From: an uncultured Pelagibacteraceae bacterium
Lineage (GTDB): Bacteria; Pseudomonadota; Alphaproteobacteria; Pelagibacterales; Pelagibacteraceae
NCBI GenBank assembly: GCA_902519375.1
Contig: CABYJS010000002.1
Location: 1 to 64,000 of the forward strand
DNA length: 64,000 bases
Direction: 5' to 3'
In this document: piece after piece, positions 10,066 to 19,363 of the stretch
How the letters are laid out: each line of letters starts with the position of its first letter
Numbering within the stretch: the stretch's first letter is position 1
Translations under genes and position numbers: made by a program
Notes under the pieces: model-generated
Seen by the model: only the letters and a program-made list of their open reading frames with translations
Database searches by the model: none
What the model was told of the DNA's origin: nothing

Positions 10066-10642
10066 ATCAATTGATTTTTATTTTGATTTTATTAGTCCAT
10101 ATTCATATTTAGCTTATCAAAAATTAAAGACCTTGAATAAAGATAATTTCTTTAAGATTATTTACAAACCAATCTTATTAGGTGGGCTTCATAACTTAGG
10201 TGGTATTACAGCACCAGCATTTAATGTGCGTAAAATGAAAAATATGAAGGATGATTGTAGACTGATAGCTGATAAAAATAAAATTCAATTTCAATGGAAT
10301 AAAAATTTTCCAATTAATTCTTTATACTTAATGAGGGGATACCTTGTTATTGATGAAAACTTAAAGAAAAAATTTTTTGAAGTTTGTTTTGATTATTACT
10401 GGAAAGAAAATATTGATATCTCTGATAAAGAAAATGTTATCAAAATATTGGATATATGCTCAATAAATAAAATTAATTTTTTTAAAGATATAGAAAATAA
10501 CAAAATTAAAGATGAGCTTAAAAAAATTACAAATCATGCTTTTGAAAAAGATATTTTTGGTGCTCCTACATTTGTCGTAAATAATAAAATTTTTTGGGGA
10601 CAAGACCGTTTGGAATATGCTTTAGATGAATATAGCTCTTAA
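10058..10642 (+). CDS. 2-hydroxychromene-2-carboxylate isomerase / DsbA-family
   Basis: DFYFDFISPYSYLAYQKL and GAPTFVVNNKIFWGQDRL motifs. Confidence 0.88.
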   Translation: MTKSIDFYFDFISPYSYLAYQKLKTLNKDNFFKIIYKPILLGGLHNLGGITAPAFNVRKMKNMKDDCRLIADKNKIQFQWNKNFPINSLYLMRGYLVIDENLKKKFFEVCFDYYWKENIDISDKENVIKILDICSINKINFFKDIENNKIKDELKKITNHAFEKDIFGAPTFVVNNKIFWGQDRLEYALDEYSS

Positions 10643-11022
10643 ATAATTTTAAATTTACTTTTTTTTATTGCTCCAAAACCACCATCAATATGTGATACTT
10701 TTTCAAATCCCATATCTTTCAAAGATTTTGCTGCTAGTGCAGATCTTAACCCACCCGCACAAAATAAAACCATTTCTTTTTTCAAATCTAATTTACCATC
10801 TTTAAAATAAGCACTTTCTGGGTCTAACCAAAATTCTAACATTCCTCTTGGAATGTGAGTAGCGCCCTCTACTTTTCCTTCATTCTGAAGTTCTCTTACG
10901 TCCCTAATATCAATTAAATTTGTCTCACCATTTTCAACTAATCTATGTGCTTCATCTGTTGAAATTGTCTTTATCTCTTTTAGAGCTTTATTCACTAATT
11001 CTGTAGAAGATATTATTTTCAT
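10639..11022 (-). CDS. Rhodanese-like domain protein
   Basis: LIDIRDVRELQNEG, LFCAGGLRSALAA active-site loop, HIDGGFGA. Confidence 0.9.
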   Translation of the reverse strand: MKIISSTELVNKALKEIKTISTDEAHRLVENGETNLIDIRDVRELQNEGKVEGATHIPRGMLEFWLDPESAYFKDGKLDLKKEMVLFCAGGLRSALAAKSLKDMGFEKVSHIDGGFGAIKKSKFKII

Positions 11023-11053
11023 ATATAATAGTATATATATTAGATTATTATTA

Positions 11054-12097
11054 ATGAAAAATAAAACTTATTATAAAAAAAATTTTTTTTCAAAATTATT
11101 TATAAAAATAATAAGAAAATTTGGTTATGAAGTAATTGACCAGGCCAACCTTGAAATTCCTGGTATTGATAAAAATATTAATGAAAATTTGAGTAAAAGT
11201 GGTTTGAAGTCAATTACTATACCGCTTGGTACAACAAAAATTAAAAATAAAATTAAAAGTTTAACAATAATTATTAGATCTTACACTTCTGGAAATTCTC
11301 ATGATACAAAAGTAATGCTAGATCAAAGTAAACAAAGAATTTATGAACTTCCTAAAATTGAATATACTCTAAGAACTATAAAATCAATAATTCGATCATG
11401 TGAGTATTCAAAAAAATTCTTTCAAGATCTGAATATTAAATTGATAATTACTGACGATAAATCTTCCCAAGAAAATTTAGATAAGATTAATAAAATACTA
11501 GATGCCACGAATATAAGCTCAAAAATTATCCACTTAAATGAAAACGAATTTGAAAATGAGATTCAAAAAAAAGACGTAAATGGAAAAAATGTATCCAACA
11601 ACATGATTTCAAATATGAGAAATATTCTAAAATCAGTCAAAATATCAGAAGAGGAAAATTCAGATATCTTTTATTTCTTGGAAGATGATTATATTCACTC
11701 GGAACATGCAATCACTGAAATGTTATTTACTTATGAAAAACTATCATCACAACTAGATAGAGAATTATTTCTATGTCCAGCTGATTATCCTTATTTATAC
11801 TCAAATATTGATGATACTAAAATTTTGTTTGGAAATAAAAGTCACTGGCGAATAGTAAAAGAGAGTTTAATCACCTTTATGACTAGTAAAAAAATGATTA
11901 TCAAGTATCTGAGTGATTTAAAGGCAATGGGTCAATTAAGACATCATCCAATGGAACAAAAACTTCATCAAATTTACGAAAAAGAATATTGTTTATCACC
12001 AATTCCATCATTGGCTATGCATGCAACTAACATAAATTCTGTTTATGGCCTACCGCCAAATTTTGATTGGAAAAAAGTTTGGAATGAAAATTCCTAA
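11054..12097 (+). CDS. Putative glycosyltransferase-like protein
   Basis: SLTIIIRSYTSG, IIITDDKSSQ-like and FYFLEDDYIHS segments reminiscent of GT-A fold. Confidence 0.5.
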   Translation: MKNKTYYKKNFFSKLFIKIIRKFGYEVIDQANLEIPGIDKNINENLSKSGLKSITIPLGTTKIKNKIKSLTIIIRSYTSGNSHDTKVMLDQSKQRIYELPKIEYTLRTIKSIIRSCEYSKKFFQDLNIKLIITDDKSSQENLDKINKILDATNISSKIIHLNENEFENEIQKKDVNGKNVSNNMISNMRNILKSVKISEEENSDIFYFLEDDYIHSEHAITEMLFTYEKLSSQLDRELFLCPADYPYLYSNIDDTKILFGNKSHWRIVKESLITFMTSKKMIIKYLSDLKAMGQLRHHPMEQKLHQIYEKEYCLSPIPSLAMHATNINSVYGLPPNFDWKKVWNENS

Positions 12098-12100
12098 AAA

Positions 12101-12124
12101 AAAGCCCCCGAGGGAGGGGGCTTT
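12101..12124. terminator. Bidirectional intrinsic terminator
   Basis: AAAGCCCCC-GAGGGA-GGGGGCTTT, 9-bp stem; T/A tracts on both sides, between a + gene and - amtB. Confidence 0.85.
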
Positions 12125-12153
12125 ATTTTAACTAACTTAGAGAGAAAAGTTTT

Positions 12154-12237
12154 TTAGGGGACCTTTCGATGAGTAACTATGCGGATACACAGAGAGCGAA
12201 AGATCCCCTAATTGTTATTGTTTGTGTAAACAATTAG
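12154..12237 (-). ncRNA. Structured 3' region of amtB transcript (candidate 3'UTR element or sRNA)
   Basis: TTAGGGGACCTTTCG / CGAAAGATCCCCTAA 15-bp arms (one G.U on - strand) plus CTAATTGTT / AACAATTAG 9-bp arms; GC-rich island in AT-rich DNA. Confidence 0.45.
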
Positions 12238-13535
12238 TCACGTATTGCATATGCAATAACTCCTGTTTCCGTAACATCTGTACCTTTAGTTTCAGCCTCT
12301 TTACTTAGCCTGATACCAATTGTAGATTTCATGATTGTCCATACAATTAAAGCAACCACAAAAACAAAGATATTAATAGAGAGCACACCTAATAGTTGAG
12401 TTCCAAATGAAGTATCTGGATTTGTAATCGGCACAGCTAATGTACCCCAAATACCAGCAAACAAGTGAGCTGGAATAGCCCCTACTACATCATCAATTTT
12501 TAATGTGAATAGAAGTTTAGTACCATAAACTACAATTATACCACCAACTGCTCCAATTAAAATTGCAGCTAAAGGTGAAGGCATCAACGGTTCTGCTGTA
12601 ATTGCTACTAATCCACCGATACATCCGTTAAGCATTTGAACAACATCTGTTTTACCGAAATTCAGTCTTGTAACAATTGCTGCAGCCATTACACCGCCGG
12701 CACCTGCTAAGAAAGTATTAAGGAAAATAGTTGATACTGCAATAGCATCATCTGCTGTTCCAATAGCCAATTGTGAACCACCATTAAATCCAAACCAACC
12801 TAACCATAAGATAAATACTCCAACTGTTACCAGTGGAATAGAAGAGGCTGCAAATGGTTTAAGTGGTGCGGGAGTTCCAGATTTAGTAAATCTACCAAGT
12901 CTTGGACCTAACATTAAAGCACCAGCTAAAGCAGCAGCTCCACCTGTTGAGTGAACTAAAGTTGAACCAGCAAAATCTGAAAAGCCAGCAGCTGCTAACC
13001 AGCCACCACCCCATTGCCAACCCATAACTATTGGATAAATAATTCCTGATAAAATTGCTGCGAATAAAAAGAACGGCCATAATTTTATTCTCTCTGCTAA
13101 AGTTCCAGAAACAATTGACACTGTCGTTGCACAGAATACCATTTGGAAATACCAATCTGAACCATCTGCATAACCAGTATCAACAGCACTTGAATCTGAC
13201 CAAGGAATGAAACTACCTATATATCCGCCTTCTGGTATACCATAAGCAAGATTGTAACCAAACATCCAGAACATTATTCCAGATATTGAAATTAAACCTA
13301 TATTTTTTGCACAGATAACGGATACACTTTTTGATGTAACCATACCTGATTCTAACATCGCGAATCCACAAGCCATAAAAAATACTAGGAATCCACAAAT
13401 TAAAAATAGCAAGGTGTTAAATATAAAACCTATTTCGGCAGATACTGTTGTCTCCGCCATACCTGCACTACTCATGCTTAGTAAAAAAACTAAACTCATA
13501 AGTGGCACACTTATTGTTTTTATTAATTTAGTCAT
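12234..13535 (-). CDS. amtB: Ammonium transporter (Amt family)
   Basis: DWYFQMVFCATTVSIVSG, DVVGAIPAHLFAGIWGTLA motifs, signal peptide. Confidence 0.95.
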   Translation of the reverse strand: MTKLIKTISVPLMSLVFLLSMSSAGMAETTVSAEIGFIFNTLLFLICGFLVFFMACGFAMLESGMVTSKSVSVICAKNIGLISISGIMFWMFGYNLAYGIPEGGYIGSFIPWSDSSAVDTGYADGSDWYFQMVFCATTVSIVSGTLAERIKLWPFFLFAAILSGIIYPIVMGWQWGGGWLAAAGFSDFAGSTLVHSTGGAAALAGALMLGPRLGRFTKSGTPAPLKPFAASSIPLVTVGVFILWLGWFGFNGGSQLAIGTADDAIAVSTIFLNTFLAGAGGVMAAAIVTRLNFGKTDVVQMLNGCIGGLVAITAEPLMPSPLAAILIGAVGGIIVVYGTKLLFTLKIDDVVGAIPAHLFAGIWGTLAVPITNPDTSFGTQLLGVLSINIFVFVVALIVWTIMKSTIGIRLSKEAETKGTDVTETGVIAYAIRD

Positions 13536-13628
13536 ACGACCTCCCTGTTAAGAGAATGTTATATTTTTCCAAACCTCTAAAAACTAACGTTTATTGTGAA
13601 AATTGGGTATGCAGTATTTGCATATAGA

Positions 13629-13660
13629 AACAGCCTTAACGCGAATTTAGTTAAGGCTGT
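13629..13660 (-). terminator. Hairpin downstream of HU gene, possible terminator
   Basis: AACAGCCTTAAC...GTTAAGGCTGTT inverted repeat shortly after the HU stop codon. Confidence 0.65.
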
Positions 13661-13668
13661 TTATATAT

Positions 13669-13944
13669 TTATTTATTAAATACTTCTTTTAATGCTTTAG
13701 CTGGTAAGAATTTTACCTTTTGTGAAGCAGCAATTTGTATCTGCTCACCAGTTCTAGGATTTCTCCCAACTCTAGCTTTTCTTTTAGCTACTTTGTAAGT
13801 ACCAAACCCAGCAATTTTGACTGAATCGTCTCCTTTTAAAGCATCTAAAATAGTGTTGGTAATAGTATCAAAAGTTCTTTCAGCATCAGCTTTACTTAGA
13901 TTTAAAGCTCCTGAAAGCTTGACTATTAATTGTTTTTTATTCAT
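13669..13944 (-). CDS. hupB: HU family DNA-binding protein
   Basis: GFGTYKVAKRKARVGRNPRTGEQIQIAA signature. Confidence 0.97.
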   Translation of the reverse strand: MNKKQLIVKLSGALNLSKADAERTFDTITNTILDALKGDDSVKIAGFGTYKVAKRKARVGRNPRTGEQIQIAASQKVKFLPAKALKEVFNK

Positions 13945-14100
13945 TTTAGCTCCGGTTTATTAGGTTATTTACATCATTATCAAAAGTGTTGATAAATCAA
14001 GAGTTTTTTTAGTATATATGTAAAAGTTATACACAATATATAGTATAATATAAAAAAGTGTTGATTTTATTGAATTTTTACAATTACCAGAAATTTATTA

Positions 14101-15210
14101 TTAAAATAATCCCAGGTCTTTAAGATCATTAAAAGTAGTGAAAAACATCAAAGATATCAATAAAAACATCCCGATTCGAAAAAAACCCTCTTGAGTTTTT
14201 TGGGATAATGGTCGACCTAAAACTTTCTCAAATGCGTAAAACATCAAATGCCCTCCATCCAACAAAGGTATGGGAAATAAATTTACCAGTCCTAGACTTA
14301 TAGAAATGTAAGCCATCATACTTATGAAAGCTAAAACTCCAAATTCAGCAACCTGGCCTGATATTTTTGCAATTCTAATTGGACCACCTAATTGAGAAGT
14401 ATCAGCCTTACCAAATAACATCGCACCAATATATTTTAATGATGAAGTGCTTACATAATAAACCTCATTTGCAGCGTGATAGATTGCTTGAGCTGGTCCT
14501 AATTTAACATGATTTATTTCGTTATTATATGCACCTAATTTTATACCAACCATTCTTTTTTTGATTTGATTTCCAAGGTTATCTTCACCTAAAACTGTAT
14601 TGGGTTTAATTTTTAAAATTAACTCTTCATAAGAACGTCTAACTTTAAAATCTATAAAATCATCTGTAGACATCATGATGTATTTTGATACATCCATTAT
14701 ACTTTTCACTTGATTTTCATCTATTTCTAGAATTACATCATTTTGCTTTAATCCACCAACCATTGCAGGGCTATCTTTTTGAACTTCATTAATTACTGCA
14801 GGTGTAAAATCTTTGCCAACAAATGTGTAAATTGAAAAAAATATTACCAAAGCCAATAAAAAATTAGCTAATGGGCCGCCAAAAACTATTAAAACCCTTT
14901 GATATAAAGGTTTTAGTACAAATAATTTTTCACGATCTTCTTCATTATATTTTTTCAAAATCTTTTCTTGATCAGCTTGAGAAAAAACATTTCGATCACC
15001 AAAAAATTTAACATAACCACCTAGAGGTATCCAACAAATCTTCCAACGAGTACCAGATTTATCATTCCAACCAAATATTTCCTGGCCAAAGCCAATTGAA
15101 AAATCTGTTACACCTACTCCATATTTTTTTGCGAAATAATAATGACCGTATTCATGAATAAAAACAACAATTAGTATTAAAATGATAAATGGTAAAATGT
15201 AAGAAAGCAT
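14101..15210 (-). CDS. rseP: Site-2 protease family (RIP metalloprotease)
   Basis: HEYGH zinc motif, PDZ segment, NLFPIPLLDGGHL motif. Confidence 0.92.
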   Translation of the reverse strand: MLSYILPFIILILIVVFIHEYGHYYFAKKYGVGVTDFSIGFGQEIFGWNDKSGTRWKICWIPLGGYVKFFGDRNVFSQADQEKILKKYNEEDREKLFVLKPLYQRVLIVFGGPLANFLLALVIFFSIYTFVGKDFTPAVINEVQKDSPAMVGGLKQNDVILEIDENQVKSIMDVSKYIMMSTDDFIDFKVRRSYEELILKIKPNTVLGEDNLGNQIKKRMVGIKLGAYNNEINHVKLGPAQAIYHAANEVYYVSTSSLKYIGAMLFGKADTSQLGGPIRIAKISGQVAEFGVLAFISMMAYISISLGLVNLFPIPLLDGGHLMFYAFEKVLGRPLSQKTQEGFFRIGMFLLISLMFFTTFNDLKDLGLF

Positions 15211-15212
15211 AA

Positions 15213-16004
15213 TTAATTTTCAATTATATTTATCCAATTTTTCAACTCAAGGATTCTTTGTTCTTTATTACTAACTGTAATCTCATCTTTTATTATAGAA
15301 ATATGCTTTTTTACCTCACCCTCATCTTTAAAAGCTTTCCGAACTTTAATTAATCTTTCTTTTCTAAATTCTATTAAATTAATCATTTTTTCATATGGAA
15401 TTTCTGGATGATACTGTAAACCCCAAATTCTTGTTTTATTTATCTCAAAGTATAAACTTTGAATTTTATTAACTTTATTTGATGCTAAACAAATAGCATT
15501 ATGTGGTAATTTAACAACTTCATCAAAATTAAAAGCCGGTGAATTAAATCTATTGACTTTGTTTAAATAAATAGGGTTAACCAAACCATCTTGATTTATT
15601 AAAATCTCATTTGCAATACCAATTTGTGAAGAATTTGATTTTTTTACTTCTCCTCCTGCTGCTGTGACAGCCACCTGCATCCCCCAACATATAGCTAAAA
15701 TATGTTTCACTTTATTTTGACATGCTTTCATGAATTGAATTTGATTGATGATTTCGGGGGTATTGTTGTAAATATTGAGGCTACTTCCTCCCCAAATTAA
15801 ACCATGATAATTAGATAATTTAGACATCACTGGTTCTATGTTTTTGTCTGATGACGGATTTACGACATCAAAATTAATTTTTCTATCAATATAACTTAAG
15901 CTATCTTTGAGAGTATCAGTGTGTGTGGGAATTCCTACATCGGTAAAGTTTTTGTTTTCTTCTCTTAGATTTCCTTCAACAATTAATATATTTAAATCTT
16001 TCAT
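15213..16004 (-). CDS. Class I glutamine amidotransferase-like protein
   Basis: ILAICWGMQ nucleophile elbow, GLQYHPE motif. Confidence 0.85.
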   Translation of the reverse strand: MKDLNILIVEGNLREENKNFTDVGIPTHTDTLKDSLSYIDRKINFDVVNPSSDKNIEPVMSKLSNYHGLIWGGSSLNIYNNTPEIINQIQFMKACQNKVKHILAICWGMQVAVTAAGGEVKKSNSSQIGIANEILINQDGLVNPIYLNKVNRFNSPAFNFDEVVKLPHNAICLASNKVNKIQSLYFEINKTRIWGLQYHPEIPYEKMINLIEFRKERLIKVRKAFKDEGEVKKHISIIKDEITVSNKEQRILELKNWINIIEN

Positions 16005-16047
16005 TAGATAAATTTTTAGATGACTTCTAGATTGTTTTTACAAGAGA

Positions 16048-16212
16048 TTAAAAGTACAATAAAGCAAGTATAATCCCTATAATTATTAATATAATCAACA
16101 TTACATAATAATTTATTTTAATTTTGAACTTATTATAAATCTTTTCATTTATTTTATCCCAAAATAAAACAATTAAAAAAAGAACAACTGCAGGTATAAC
16201 AAATTTAAGCAT
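16048..16212 (-). CDS. 54-aa two-TM small membrane protein
   Basis: Read directly: TAATG overlap with the upstream regulator, MLKFVIPAVVLFLIVLFWDKINEK...LIIIGIILALLYF. Confidence 0.6.
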   Translation of the reverse strand: MLKFVIPAVVLFLIVLFWDKINEKIYNKFKIKINYYVMLIILIIIGIILALLYF

Positions 16213-17693
16213 TAGTTTTTATCACCAACATAAACCGAAACTCCTCGAGAATTAATATCAACATCAAACTTTTTATGTAAAGGAGGGAATGCTCTCTGGG
16301 AACAATCTAATCTGTCACATGTTCTACAAGAAACGCCGATTGGTATTTCGGTTGTTTTATCTGTAACATTTAAATTCTCTGTATAAACAAAATCTTTTGC
16401 ATATTTTGCATCACATCCTAGTCCTATTGATAAAATACTTTTTGATTGACCGAATCTTCCGATTCCTTTTTCAACAGTTCTTGCGATACAAACATATTTT
16501 TCACCATTAGTCATTTTGCTTACTGCAGCCTGAATTACTCCTGGTCTTGTAAATGCAGAATAAACATTCCAACGAGGACAAGCTCCCCCGTATCTTGGAA
16601 TTTCAATTCCAGATAATGAAAATCTTTTTGAAATATTTCCAGCCATATCAACTCTAAGAAAATGAAACGGGATTCCTGGAAGTTTTGGATCTTGTAAGCA
16701 AGTAACTCTATGAGTGACTTGTTCAAATGAAGTTGCAAAAGTATTTTGTAAAAGTTCTAAATCATATTTAAGTTTTTTACATTCTGTATGAAATGGTTTA
16801 TACGGCATTAAGATAGCAGCTCCGCAATAATTTAATAAAGCAACTTTAGTTAATTTTTTTGATTCCTCAGAGGGAAACGTAAAAGAAGTTAAATAATCTT
16901 CTATTTCTTTGAAAGCTCCCTCTTGAGCAATTTGAGCTGCTGCGTGAAGTTTTTTGGTTTCTAACGAACTATAATCACTTAACAATAATTCTTTTTTATT
17001 TTTGTGATATATCTTTGAAAAAGGTTTATTTTCTTCTGGAATAACATCTTTCACAGTTATCCCAAATTCTGATTTTAAATATTCACAAAGAGCAATATAT
17101 CTTGTTCGATTATTTTTTTGAACTTTTTCGAAAACTTTATTTGCAAATTCCTCTAGTTTTGGAAAATAGTTTTTATTTTTTTGAAGAAAGTCTGAAATTA
17201 CTTCTCCCGGGAAAGAACTTTTTCTTCCATCAACAATTTTACCAGATATCTTTTCTATTTTATTGATTATTTCGTGATCTTTTTTTTTTAAAATATCCCC
17301 CAACCTGACAATTGCTTTACCAATTTTAGGATTTGTTCCTACAAGGTCCTTAACTTCTGGACCCAATATGTCTAAATCCTCAAATAATTTATCATCTAAA
17401 ATTTCAGATAAGGTATTTTCTAAATTTAAATCTGTTTTTGAGGTAAGTTGTGAGAGTTCAATATTAAGCTTTTCACAAACTTTAAGGAGGAGATCGCCAT
17501 CAATTTTCCTTTTTCCACCTTCAATTAAGTTTAAATAACTAGGAGAAATATTTAATTCCTCAGCTAATTTATTCGCTTGAAGACCTAATTGTCTTCTAAA
17601 AGCCTTTATTTTTGGCCCAATTTTCAAATCTTGTTGACTCATATTTACTATTTGTAAATTTTGTAAATTTATTTTTACAAAATTTTTCTTCAC
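16212..17693 (-). CDS. XRE-family short-chain acyl-CoA/glyoxylate regulator, RamB/ScfR-like
   Basis: N-term HTH (LGLQANKLAEELNISPSYLNLIEGGKR), IrrE-like middle, C-terminal RTCDRLDCSQRAFPPL motif; divergent from aceA. Confidence 0.85.
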   Translation of the reverse strand: MKKNFVKINLQNLQIVNMSQQDLKIGPKIKAFRRQLGLQANKLAEELNISPSYLNLIEGGKRKIDGDLLLKVCEKLNIELSQLTSKTDLNLENTLSEILDDKLFEDLDILGPEVKDLVGTNPKIGKAIVRLGDILKKKDHEIINKIEKISGKIVDGRKSSFPGEVISDFLQKNKNYFPKLEEFANKVFEKVQKNNRTRYIALCEYLKSEFGITVKDVIPEENKPFSKIYHKNKKELLLSDYSSLETKKLHAAAQIAQEGAFKEIEDYLTSFTFPSEESKKLTKVALLNYCGAAILMPYKPFHTECKKLKYDLELLQNTFATSFEQVTHRVTCLQDPKLPGIPFHFLRVDMAGNISKRFSLSGIEIPRYGGACPRWNVYSAFTRPGVIQAAVSKMTNGEKYVCIARTVEKGIGRFGQSKSILSIGLGCDAKYAKDFVYTENLNVTDKTTEIPIGVSCRTCDRLDCSQRAFPPLHKKFDVDINSRGVSVYVGDKN

Positions 17694-17754
17694 TTTACAA
17701 GGATTTTACACTTTTTTATAGATTTTGTAAATCCTGTAAATTATAAAGTTTACA
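17651..17754. promoter_or_regulatory. Cluster of TTTGTAAA / TTTACAA half-sites, probable regulator operator
   Basis: tttgtaaa at 17651, 17660, 17724; tttacaaa at 17674; tttacaa at 17694; ctgtaaa at 17734; tttaca at 17749. Confidence 0.65.
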
Positions 17755-17915
17755 TGAACGATAAATTAAAAAACACTGAAAATGAAGCTCAAATCATAAG
17801 ACATGAGGACCTAGCTAGACATAATAGCAAAGGGATCTACATGAGAGATGATCATTGTGATTGGGGTTCAAGTGGAATGAATGATTTAACTGAGACGCTA
17901 AACGACTCAAACTAA
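17754..17915 (+). CDS. 53-aa small protein MNDKLKNTENEAQIIRHEDLARHNSKGIYMRDDHCDWGSSGMNDLTETLNDSN
   Basis: Read directly, ATG..TAA between the regulator and aceA; non-low-complexity sequence. Confidence 0.55.
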   Translation: MNDKLKNTENEAQIIRHEDLARHNSKGIYMRDDHCDWGSSGMNDLTETLNDSN

Positions 17916-17978
17916 ATCTTCAAATTTCTACTTAAATTCATTTTCAATAATAACTTTTAAAACCACAGGACGATAATA

Positions 17979-19253
17979 GTGAGTGCAGAAAACATCTCAT
18001 ACGATTTAAAAAGATTTGCAGGTATTAAAAGAGATTATACTCCAGAAGAAGTAGAGAGACTTAGAGGTTCAATTAAAATTGAATACTCACTTTGCAAACA
18101 ACAATCAATAAAATTATGGAAGCTTCTTAATACAGAAAATTACGTTAATACCCTTGGTTCTTTATCAGGTAATCATGCAGTACAGCATGCTAAAGCAGGA
18201 TTAAAAGCAATATATTTAAGTGGGTGGCAAGTAGCTGCTGATGCTAATAGCGCTGGAGAAATGTATCCAGATCAATCTTTATATCCTTATGACAGTGCTC
18301 CAAAATTAGTTGAGTCGATGAATAATGCTTTAATTAGAGCAGATCAAATTCAACATATGGAACTTCAAGATGGTGATATGAAAAAAGAAAAAAGAGTTGA
18401 TTACATGTTGCCAATCATAGCTGATGGAGAAGCAGGTTTTGGTGGTCCATTAAATGTATTTGAACTTGCAAAAAAATTTATTAAAGCAGGTGCTGCTGGT
18501 GTTCATTTTGAAGATCAATTAGCAAGTGAAAAAAAATGTGGTCACATGGGTGGTAAAGTTCTTGTGCCTACTAGTACAATGATAAAAAATTTAAAAGCTG
18601 CAAGACTCGCAGCAGATATAGCTGATGTACCTTTAATAATTTTAGCAAGAACAGATGCTAATGCAGCAAAACTAATTACAAATGATCACGATGAAAATGA
18701 TAAACCATTTATGACAGGTGAAAGGTCACCTGAGGGATTTTACTATGTCAAAGCTGGTATTGAACAAGCAATTTCTAGAGGTCTTGCTTATGCACCATAT
18801 TCAGATTTAATTTGGTGTGAAACGGCAACTCCAAACCTTGAGGAAGCAAAAAAATTTGCTGATGCAATTCATGAAAAATTTCCTGGTAAACTTTTAGCTT
18901 ACAACTGTTCACCATCTTTTAATTGGAAAAAACATTTATCAGATGCTGAAATAGCTTCTTTTCAAAAAGAGATTAGTGCTATGGGTTATAAATTTCAGTT
19001 TATCACTCTTGCTGGATTTCATACACAAAATATCGCAATTTTTGAACTTGCAGAAAAATATAAAAAAGAAGGTATGTCTGCTTATTCAAAAATTCAAGAA
19101 CAAGAATTTGCTCGTGAAAAAGATGGTTACACAAGTGTAAAACATCAAAGAGAAGTTGGTACCTCTTATTTTGATGCTGTTTCAAATACGATTAGCAGTG
19201 GAAAAAGCTCAACCACAGCAATGGCAGGTTCTACAGAGTCTGAACAATTTTAA
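17979..19253 (+). CDS. aceA: Isocitrate lyase (GTG start)
   Basis: [33 protein letters not shown] motifs. Confidence 0.97.
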   Translation: MSAENISYDLKRFAGIKRDYTPEEVERLRGSIKIEYSLCKQQSIKLWKLLNTENYVNTLGSLSGNHAVQHAKAGLKAIYLSGWQVAADANSAGEMYPDQSLYPYDSAPKLVESMNNALIRADQIQHMELQDGDMKKEKRVDYMLPIIADGEAGFGGPLNVFELAKKFIKAGAAGVHFEDQLASEKKCGHMGGKVLVPTSTMIKNLKAARLAADIADVPLIILARTDANAAKLITNDHDENDKPFMTGERSPEGFYYVKAGIEQAISRGLAYAPYSDLIWCETATPNLEEAKKFADAIHEKFPGKLLAYNCSPSFNWKKHLSDAEIASFQKEISAMGYKFQFITLAGFHTQNIAIFELAEKYKKEGMSAYSKIQEQEFAREKDGYTSVKHQREVGTSYFDAVSNTISSGKSSTTAMAGSTESEQF

Positions 19254-19278
19254 AAAAATTCCTCTTTGAATATATTAG

Positions 19279-19315
19279 TTAACTTGCCCAAAAATGGGTC
19301 AGTTAATCTTTTTTT
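19279..19315 (+). terminator. Intrinsic terminator of aceA
   Basis: TTAACTTGCCCA-AAAA-TGGGTCAGTTAA imperfect stem followed by TCTTTTTTT. Confidence 0.75.
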
Positions 19316-19363
19316 AATTTATGAATTTCTTTGAAATCAAAAATGTGTATGTTATGAGCCTTT

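Noticed and set aside
12892-13398. ORFs 12892..13155 and 13213..13398 on - strand
   Set aside because: Alternative frames inside amtB; W/C/F-rich shadow translations
13536-13668. Possible glutamine (glnA-type) riboswitch upstream of amtB
   Set aside because: No recognisable consensus in the leader; only a HU hairpin, a short palindrome and a good SD
17694-17978. Possible glycine riboswitch upstream of aceA
   Set aside because: No tandem aptamer consensus; the region is explained by half-site repeats and a small ORF
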